Assembly: GCF_029382255.1 (NCBI RefSeq) | Contig: NZ_JARLLG010000008.1 | Location: 62,001-126,000, forward strand | DNA length: 64,000 bases | Reading direction: 5' to 3' | From: Isoptericola croceus | GTDB taxonomy: Bacteria; Actinomycetota; Actinomycetes; Actinomycetales; Cellulomonadaceae | Shown: one piece after another, positions 58,630 to 64,000 of the stretch | Position numbering within the stretch: the first letter of the stretch is position 1 | Layout of the letters: every line of letters starts with the position of its first letter | Notes under the pieces: model-generated | The model's input: only the letters and a program-made list of their open reading frames with translations | What the model was told of the DNA's origin: nothing | The model's database searches: none | Position numbers and translations under genes: made by a program

Positions 58630-59607
58630 TCAGGAGACCCGCACACGCGGGTCGAGCCGGACGTAGACGAGGTCGACGAGGAAGTTCACGAACAGCACCG
58701 CAGCCGTGATCGTCAGGAAGATCCCCTGCATCAGGGGATAGTCGAGGCCCTGTACCGCAGCGAGCAGCTGGTAGCCGACGCCGGGGTAGGCGAACACGAC
58801 CTCCGTGAGCAGCGCCCCGCCGACGACGAAGCCGAGCGACATCCCGAAGGACGTCACCGCGGGGAGCATCGCGTTACGTGCCGCGTAGCGGAACATGATC
58901 CGCGTCGGGCGCAGGCCCTTGGCCTCCGCCATGACGATGTAGTCCTCGGCGTTGGTGGCGATCATCGTGTTGCGCATGGCCAGCATCCAGCCGCCGATCG
59001 AGACGACAACGATCGTCAGGGCGGGCAGCACGAGGTGCATGCCGACGTCGGCCACGAACTGCCCGGACCACTGTGGTGCGCTGCCGGCGGTGAACGCGTG
59101 GCGCAGCGGGAACCAGCCGAGCATGACGCCGAAGAAGTACAGCGCGCCCATCGCGAGCCAGAAGTACGGGAACGACCCCACAAAGACGAGCACTGGCGGG
59201 AACACTGAGTCCAGCATGCCGCCGCGGCGCCATGCCGCGAGGATGCCCAGCAGGTTTCCGACGACGACGGCGACGAGCAGTGCCGTGCCGCCGAGCAACA
59301 GGGTCCACCCGATCTGGCCGGCGATCACCTCGGTGACCGGGGTCGGGAAGTGGGAGATCGAGATGCCCATCTGCCCGGTCGCGATGTTGCCCAGGTAGTC
59401 GACGTACTGCCGCCACACGGGCCGGTCATCGAGCCCGAAGAGCTGCTGAAGCTGGGTGATCTGCTCGGGCGTCATCCGGCTCTGGGACTGCGCGAACATG
59501 CGCGAGACGGGGTCGCCGGGCATGAAGCGTGGAAGGAGGAAGTTCAGGGTGATCGATACCCAGAAGGCGAGGAGGTAGAACCCCAGTCGCCGCAGGACGA
59601 AGCGCAC
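58630..59607 (-). CDS. peptide-type ABC transporter permease (DppB type)
   Basis: 325 residues with six membrane segments. The N-terminal motif FWVSITLNFLLPRFMPGDPV is the DppB/OppB hallmark; EAA-like loop AKGLRPTRIMFRYAARNAML. It opens the transporter set, 20 bases upstream of the fusion gene. The hairpin at 59662-59705 separates it from the upstream binding-protein gene. Confidence 0.9.
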   Translation of the reverse strand: MRFVLRRLGFYLLAFWVSITLNFLLPRFMPGDPVSRMFAQSQSRMTPEQITQLQQLFGLDDRPVWRQYVDYLGNIATGQMGISISHFPTPVTEVIAGQIGWTLLLGGTALLVAVVVGNLLGILAAWRRGGMLDSVFPPVLVFVGSFPYFWLAMGALYFFGVMLGWFPLRHAFTAGSAPQWSGQFVADVGMHLVLPALTIVVVSIGGWMLAMRNTMIATNAEDYIVMAEAKGLRPTRIMFRYAARNAMLPAVTSFGMSLGFVVGGALLTEVVFAYPGVGYQLLAAVQGLDYPLMQGIFLTITAAVLFVNFLVDLVYVRLDPRVRVS

Positions 59608-59661
59608 GACGGTCTCCGTTCGGTGCTGCTGGTAATGGTGGGCCGGTGCCTGAGGCGCGTC

Positions 59662-59705
59662 GGTCCCGTCCGCCCGGCACGGCGGAGTGCCGCGCGGACG
59701 GGACC
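59662..59705 (-). promoter_or_regulatory. large intercistronic hairpin between binding-protein and permease genes
   Basis: GGTCCCGTCCGC (59662-59673) and GCGGACGGGACC (59694-59705) form a perfect 12-bp stem; within the loop GGCAC and GTGCC form a second stem. Placed 3' of the binding-protein gene, it fits an mRNA-stabilising or partial-termination structure that raises binding-protein level. Confidence 0.7.
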
Positions 59706-59715
59706 TGTTCGGCTG

Positions 59716-61389
59716 TCAGCCCTGGACGGGCCTGAGCGAGGTGAGCACGAGCACGGCGGTCGGGGCACGGGTGCTCAGCGTGGCGTACGGGTTGTCCTCG
59801 GTGGGCCATCCCGTGAAGCGGGCGTCGGTGTAGGCACCCCACTCCGGCGAAGGAAAGAGAGGAACGACAGGCGCTTGCGCGTCGAACTCGGCCTGGAGGC
59901 GTTCGACGACGTCGTGCTGACCGGCTTCGTCGGACGATGCCGCGAACTCGTCGAGCAGGTCGTCCGTCTTCTCGTCACCGAACCGGTGGTAGTTCTCGAA
60001 CGTCTGCTCACCGACCGGCTTGACGGTCTGGGTGGACATGACGCCGCGGTAGAACTGGTAGGGCGTCGGGGCGTTGTTGCTCCACACGATGCCGGTGTCG
60101 AACGTGCCGTCCTCGTAGCTCGCCGTGACGGCGGACCAGTCGGGCGCGTCCACCGACGCCTTCACCCCGACGTCGGCGAGGTTCTGGCTGATGATGTCGG
60201 CGACCGACAGCCAGTCGGACGACGTCGAGCCCACTGAGATCTTCAGCGTGAACGGCTTGCCGTCCTTGAGCGTGCGAGTGCCGTCGGCGCCCCGGGCGTA
60301 CCCCGCCTCGTCGAGCAGCGCGTTGGCCGCATCGACGTCCCGGGTCGTCCAGGTGCACGAGCCCGCGAGGTCCTCGTCGCGCCAGGTGTCGTAACCGCCG
60401 GACAGGCCCGTGCAGTCCGCCGGCTTGGTGTAGCCCTGCATCGCGACGTCGATGACCTGCTCACGGTCGATCGCCATGCTCAGCGCCTTGCGCACGTCGA
60501 CATCGTCGTAGGGCTCCCGCGTCGTGTTGAGCTGCCAGCTGATCATCGCCCCCGTGGGCGGGAACCAGTAGTGGTTGTGCTCAGGGTCGCGTGCGACGAA
60601 CGCCTGCTCGATGTTGGGGATGAACTGCGGGGCCCAGTCCACCTCGCCGTTCGCGGCCGCAAGGTTCGCCCCGTCATTGCCTGCGAACGCCAGCATCCGG
60701 ATGCCGGGGATCTGTTGCTTGTCCGGCTGCCAGTAGTGCGGGTTGGGTCCCAGGTCGAACGACTGGCTCGCGAAGGCTGTGACCTCGGTGTACGGACCCG
60801 TACCGACCGGGGCCTCGTTGGTCGCCTTGCCCGGGTCCTCCATGTCGGACCAGACGTGGTCGGGGATCACGATCTGCTGCCCCAGCTCGGACAGCGCCGG
60901 AGAGTACGTCTCGGTGAGGTGGAAGACGACGGTGCGGTCGTCCTTCGCCTCGACGGAGTCGAGGTACTCGTACCCACCGAGCAGCTCCTTCTGCAGGTCA
61001 AAAGTCGTCACGACGTCCTGCGCGACCAGGGGCTCTCCGTCCGACCACTGCACGCCGTCGCGCAGGGTGAAGACGATGTCCTTGCCGTCCTTCGACGTCG
61101 TCCACTCGGACGCCAGCCACGGAGTCATGCTGCCGTCCGCCGGGTTGAAGATGATCATCGGTTCGTAGACCGCCTGTTGGGTCATCGGCGCGACGTTGGG
61201 CGAGAACGGGTTGAAGTTCCGCACGAACGTCCCCATGTCTTCGCGCGGAATGGTCAGCGGGACGTCGGACGCAACGGTCCCGCCGCCGTCGGACGCTCCT
61301 GGCCCGCAGGCGGTGAGCGCGAGCGCGGCGGCGAGGGCGAGCCCTGCCAGACGGGCAGCTCGTCGTGACCTCGTGGTACGTGTCATCAT
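59716..61389 (-). CDS. peptide-type (SBP_bac_5) solute-binding lipoprotein
   Basis: 557 residues. Lipobox LALTAC with Cys28. The fold is DppA/OppA-like: GTFVRNFNPFSPNVAPMTQQ, EWTTSKDGKDIVFTLRDGVQ, WSDGEPLVAQDVVTTFDLQK, and later VRKALSMAIDREQVIDVAMQ. The start is one of two adjacent ATGs (61389 or 61386). It is downstream of the LacI gene by 67 bases and likely binds fructo-oligosaccharides given the GH32 in the operon. Confidence 0.9.
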   Translation of the reverse strand: MMTRTTRSRRAARLAGLALAAALALTACGPGASDGGGTVASDVPLTIPREDMGTFVRNFNPFSPNVAPMTQQAVYEPMIIFNPADGSMTPWLASEWTTSKDGKDIVFTLRDGVQWSDGEPLVAQDVVTTFDLQKELLGGYEYLDSVEAKDDRTVVFHLTETYSPALSELGQQIVIPDHVWSDMEDPGKATNEAPVGTGPYTEVTAFASQSFDLGPNPHYWQPDKQQIPGIRMLAFAGNDGANLAAANGEVDWAPQFIPNIEQAFVARDPEHNHYWFPPTGAMISWQLNTTREPYDDVDVRKALSMAIDREQVIDVAMQGYTKPADCTGLSGGYDTWRDEDLAGSCTWTTRDVDAANALLDEAGYARGADGTRTLKDGKPFTLKISVGSTSSDWLSVADIISQNLADVGVKASVDAPDWSAVTASYEDGTFDTGIVWSNNAPTPYQFYRGVMSTQTVKPVGEQTFENYHRFGDEKTDDLLDEFAASSDEAGQHDVVERLQAEFDAQAPVVPLFPSPEWGAYTDARFTGWPTEDNPYATLSTRAPTAVLVLTSLRPVQG

Positions 61390-61456
61390 CGGTGTCGCAG
61401 TCCTCTCTTCAACAGTGAAGGCGAAGGGTGGGTGTGGTCGTCGGGGTTGATTGGCG

Positions 61457-62479
61457 TCAGACCGACGATCGTTCGAGCAGCGGGCAGTCGACCGTCGTGG
61501 ACGACACGGCGGGCGGCTGCCCGGCTGCGATCGCGGCGAGCATGTCCACGCCGCGTGCGCCCATCTCCTGGAAGGGGAGGGCGACAGTGGTGAGCCGCGG
61601 GCGCAGGTACGCCGCGATGACCTCCTGGTTGTCGAACCCCACGACGGCGACGTCACCCGGGATCGACAACCCGCGTTCCTTGATCGCGTCGTACGCGCCC
61701 ATCGCCATACGGTCGTTGCCGCAGAAGATGGCGGTCGGAGGAACGTCGAGGTCGAGGAGCTGGTTCGCGGCGCTGTACCCGCCGTCGGCGGTTGCGTCGG
61801 CCGCCACGACCAGTCGGGAGTCGATCGCCACCTGCGCGGCGGAGAGCGCGGCTTCGTAGCCCTGAAGGCGTCCGACGCTCGCGGGCATGCCCGGGTCGAG
61901 CGTGATGATGCCGATGCGCTGGTGCCCGGCATCCAACAGCCGCTGCGTCGCGCGCCTACCGCCGCCCACCTCGTCGGGCACCACGGACGGGAGCGTGCCG
62001 TCCGCGTCGAAGCAGTTGACGAGGACGGCGGGCACCTCGCGCACGACGTCGGGCACGCGGACCGCGCGATGCCACGTGGCGGCGTAGATCAGCCCTTCGG
62101 CCCGCTGCTCGAGCAACTTCTCGATCTCGGTGGCCTCGTCGGCCCCCCCTGACTCGCTGGACGCGATCAGCAAGAACTTGCCCCGCTCCGCGGCGCGGTC
62201 GTGGGCGCCCTTGATGACCTCGACGGCGAAAGGAGCCGTGACGATCTCGGTGACGATGCCGTACCAGTCGCTCCGGCGGGCAGCCAGCGCACGAGCACCA
62301 GCGTTCGGCCGGTAGCCGAGGGCGGCCGCTGCGTCGAGCACCCGACGGCGCGTCTCCGCGGGGATTCCCGCGCCAGGCCGGTCGTTGAGGACGAACGACA
62401 CCGTGGTGCGCGAGACGCTGGCCCGCTCCGCGACGTCGCCCATCGTGGCGCCGCGCCCGCTTCTCCCGGTCGCACTCAC
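61457..62479 (-). CDS. LacI-family regulator of the GH32/ABC operon
   Basis: 340 residues. HTH: TMGDVAERASVSRTTVSFVL (12-31), DRPGAGIPAETRRRVLDAAA. Effector domain: VVGFDNQEVIAAYLRPRLTT near the end. It is the first gene of the leftward set and has two matching palindromic operators just upstream, so it autoregulates and probably represses the whole operon. Effector unknown, likely a fructoside. Confidence 0.87.
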   Translation of the reverse strand: MSATGRSGRGATMGDVAERASVSRTTVSFVLNDRPGAGIPAETRRRVLDAAAALGYRPNAGARALAARRSDWYGIVTEIVTAPFAVEVIKGAHDRAAERGKFLLIASSESGGADEATEIEKLLEQRAEGLIYAATWHRAVRVPDVVREVPAVLVNCFDADGTLPSVVPDEVGGGRRATQRLLDAGHQRIGIITLDPGMPASVGRLQGYEAALSAAQVAIDSRLVVAADATADGGYSAANQLLDLDVPPTAIFCGNDRMAMGAYDAIKERGLSIPGDVAVVGFDNQEVIAAYLRPRLTTVALPFQEMGARGVDMLAAIAAGQPPAVSSTTVDCPLLERSSV

Positions 62480-62503
62480 TGATCTCTCCGTCTCCGTCGA
62501 CTC

Positions 62504-62517
62504 CTAACGCGCGTTAG
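62504..62517. promoter_or_regulatory. LacI operator, perfect palindrome
   Basis: CTAACGCGCGTTAG, a perfect 14-bp palindrome with the central CG typical of LacI-family sites, 25 bases upstream of the regulator's start. Confidence 0.8.
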
Positions 62518-62528
62518 GTGCAGTGCAA

Positions 62529-62542
62529 CTTACGCGCGTTAG
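62529..62542. promoter_or_regulatory. LacI operator, second copy
   Basis: CTTACGCGCGTTAG, one base off the first copy and 25 bp away centre to centre. Confidence 0.75.
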
Positions 62543-62574
62543 CGGTCGAAGTCAACGCCCACCGCGTCTGCGTC

Positions 62575-62700
62575 AGATCCGTCCGGAGTACCGGGGTGTG
62601 GATCCTGCCGATGGGGTGACCTATGACCCCGGTGACACGGTCCAGTGCGATCTGTGGTTCCCCGAGCCACGAATTCCCACGGGGGCGGCCACGTCCGCCA
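62575..62700 (+). pseudogene. fragment of an IS21-family transposase (IstA)
   Basis: The frame reads IRPEYRGVDPADGVTYDPGD and then TVQCDLWFPEPRIPTG, the start of the IstA catalytic core (first acidic residue in QxDLWFP). It is cut off on both sides, with no IstB. I find no terminal repeats. The gap upstream, between it and the operators, is not coding. Confidence 0.7.
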
Positions 62701-62744
62701 CGCGCGGCTGAAGGCGCCCTCCCACCCGTGATGGGCGATCGACG

Positions 62745-62819
62745 TTGAACGGAACGATCCTGAAGGTCTATCCCTGCCACGGCGGCGACAACCAGCTGTG
62801 GCTGCGGGCGAGCGCATGA
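62745..62819 (+). pseudogene. fragment of a ricin-type lectin domain
   Basis: NGTILKVYPCHGGDNQLWLR, then ASA and stop, matches the end of a ricin B repeat (QxW motif as NQLWLR). It lies on the opposite strand to the adjacent GH5-ricin gene and is only 25 codons, so it is debris of another lectin-tailed gene. Between it and the IS21 fragment I see nothing. Confidence 0.5.
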
Positions 62820-62831
62820 CCTGAGACACCG

Positions 62832-62862
62832 AACGGCGTCGGCCCCGCGGGCCGACGCCGTT
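62832..62862. terminator. bidirectional terminator hairpin
   Basis: AACGGCGTCGGCCC-CGC-GGGCCGACGCCGTT is a perfect 14-bp stem with a 3-base loop, 37 bases after the GH5 gene's stop. Confidence 0.85.
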
Positions 62863-62898
62863 CCAACGCTCCGGACGACGCTGCTCAGACGGCCAGGT

Positions 62899-64000
62899 CT
62901 ACAGGAAGGTCCAGCGCTGGTTGCTGCCACCGTGGCAGGTCCAGAGGATGATCTGGGTGCCGTTGGCGGTAGCGGCGCCGTTGGCGTCGAGGCAACGTCC
63001 GTTGTGGACGTTGGTGATGGTGCCGTTCGAGTTCACGGTCCAGCGCTGGTTCGCGCCGCCCGTGCAGTCCCAGATCGCCGCCCTGGTGCCGTCGGCCGAG
63101 CCCCAGCCCGCCGCCTCGAGGCACTTGCCGTTGACCTTCAGCTCACCGGCGGACGTGCGGGCGAACGCCTGCCCGGAGCTCTGCCAACAGTCCCACAGCT
63201 GCGCCTGCGTCCCGTTCGTCGTCGAGGAGTTCGGGATGTCCAGGCAGCGGTTCGACGCCGCGCCCACGATCGCGGTCGAACCGGACGGTTGGCCCTGGCT
63301 TTCCCCGAGGCCGCTCATGATGGCGTCGACGATGCCCGGCTGGGTCACCGCGTTGGTGGAGCGGTTGAACAGCCCGAACCCGTACTGCCCGTTGACGCCG
63401 TTGTCCCAGTAGATGGTGGCGGCTCCGTACTTCTTCGCGGTGGCCACGAGTGCGCGCGCGAAGTCCTGACGGTACCGATTGTTCGTCGAGTCGTGCGACG
63501 ACTTGTCGATCGAGCCGTACTCGCCGACGACGACTGGGTACCCACGCGTGACGAACGCGTCGTAGGTCATCTTCAGCTGCGCATCCATGTAGTCCGCCTG
63601 CCCCCAGGTGGACGTCCTGGACGGATTGGTCGCACCGGTACCCCACTGGGTGATGTTGCCGTTCTCCTCCCCAGCGAAGTCCCACGGAGAGTAGTAGTGG
63701 ACGGAGATCATGATCCGCTGCTCGCTGCTGGGAATCGAGGGTGATCGGTGGCTGTCGTTCGGGATCACGAAGCCGTAGTCCCCTGCGGTGTACTCGATGT
63801 TCGTGTTCCAGCCGGGCACGAGCAGCCACCTCGAGCTGTTGTTCCCGCCAGATTGCCGCACGGTGTCGACGAAGATCTGGTTGTAGCTGTTGATGTTCGA
63901 GTAGCACGGCTCAGTGGGATCGCCGTACTGCCCGTCGAACTCTTCGTTCATGGACTCGAGGATCAGACGATCGTCGTAGTCCTTGAATTTGGTGGCGATC
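62899..64000 (-). CDS. GH5 glycoside hydrolase with C-terminal ricin-type lectin domain (5' end outside window)
   Basis: The visible 367 residues lack the N-terminus (signal peptide expected). GH5 features: LILESMNEEFDGQYGD with acid/base Glu (NEE rather than the usual NEP), MISVHYYSPWDFAG with catalytic-site His/Tyr and GYPVVVGEYGSIDKSSHDST with the nucleophile Glu. The C-terminal 120 residues are a ricin B trefoil with repeats QAQLWDCWQSSGQAF, IWDCTGGANQRWTV and LWTCHGGSNQRWTFL (three QxW-like units). It is likely a secreted endoglucanase or mannanase; polysaccharide specificity cannot be told from this part. A strong terminator follows. Confidence 0.88.
   Translation of the reverse strand, partial: IATKFKDYDDRLILESMNEEFDGQYGDPTEPCYSNINSYNQIFVDTVRQSGGNNSSRWLLVPGWNTNIEYTAGDYGFVIPNDSHRSPSIPSSEQRIMISVHYYSPWDFAGEENGNITQWGTGATNPSRTSTWGQADYMDAQLKMTYDAFVTRGYPVVVGEYGSIDKSSHDSTNNRYRQDFARALVATAKKYGAATIYWDNGVNGQYGFGLFNRSTNAVTQPGIVDAIMSGLGESQGQPSGSTAIVGAASNRCLDIPNSSTTNGTQAQLWDCWQSSGQAFARTSAGELKVNGKCLEAAGWGSADGTRAAIWDCTGGANQRWTVNSNGTITNVHNGRCLDANGAATANGTQIILWTCHGGSNQRWTFL

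Noticed and set aside
1-64000. tRNA, rRNA or a replication origin.
   Set aside because: No sequence resembling a T-arm plus acceptor pairing, rRNA core or DnaA-box cluster was noticed; a covariance-model scan would be decisive and could not be run.

Overview
The window is a contiguous piece of chromosome from a very GC-rich actinobacterium. The DNA is uniformly GC-rich, third codon positions are saturated with G/C, many start codons sit just downstream of -10-like hexamers (leaderless style), and the families present (COG0523 proteins, HelD/HelR, DUF4235, F420-type oxidoreductase, several LacI-controlled glycan operons, a GH5 enzyme with a ricin-type lectin tail) fit a Micrococcales polysaccharide degrader of the Cellulomonadaceae/Promicromonosporaceae type. 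The genus is inference; no rRNA or other marker gene is present.

Layout. 1-2509: a zinc-starvation locus. Six cysteine-poor (zinc-free) ribosomal proteins (L28, L33, S14, L31B, L36, L32) run leftward and a COG0523/Mrf-like gene runs rightward from a shared promoter holding two Zur-box-like palindromes. 2.5-8.4 kb: small membrane proteins, an MFS transporter, a lipoprotein, a decayed IS1595-type transposase, HIT and STAS proteins, and a broken F420-type reductase. 8.4-11 kb: a core-only threonyl-tRNA synthetase preceded by a Thr-codon leader peptide and attenuator, convergent with a COG0523 zinc-chaperone GTPase that has its own Zur-like box. 11-19.5 kb: a phosphodiesterase, a HelD/HelR RNA-polymerase helicase with a rifamycin-associated-element-like palindrome upstream, regulators, and an ABC-F relic. 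19.6-25.6 kb: a complete ribose operon (rbsR-A-C-B-K-D). 25.6-33.4 kb: LLM oxidoreductase, sbcCD, HxlR and two tandem imine-reductase-like genes.

33.4-36.85 kb: a 3.5-kb segment bounded by inverted copies of a 21-bp repeat, with further copies inside. It carries a P-loop kinase-like gene, a SRPBCC gene and an ABC-2 exporter, and at its right edge a dehydrogenase gene stops after 46 codons inside the repeat. 37-40.2 kb: two PAP2 phosphatases and a large secreted Ig-like protein. 40.2-48.8 kb: a galacto-oligosaccharide operon (GH42, two permeases, binding protein, GH36) divergent from a LacI regulator across two CACGTG-centred operators. 48.8-54 kb: a frameshifted lipoprotein, a TetR/hydrolase pair with a dense operator, a membrane-anchored polysaccharide deacetylase, a cupin and DUF4184. 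54-62.5 kb: a fructan-type operon in which a GH32 enzyme is served by a peptide-type (Dpp/Opp) ABC transporter with a fused permease-ATPase, under a LacI regulator with two operators. 62.5-64 kb: IS21 and lectin debris next to a GH5-ricin enzyme cut by the window edge.

The most noteworthy signals are the threonine attenuator before the short ThrRS, the two-locus Zur circuit, the RAE-like element at helR, and the repeat-bounded island.
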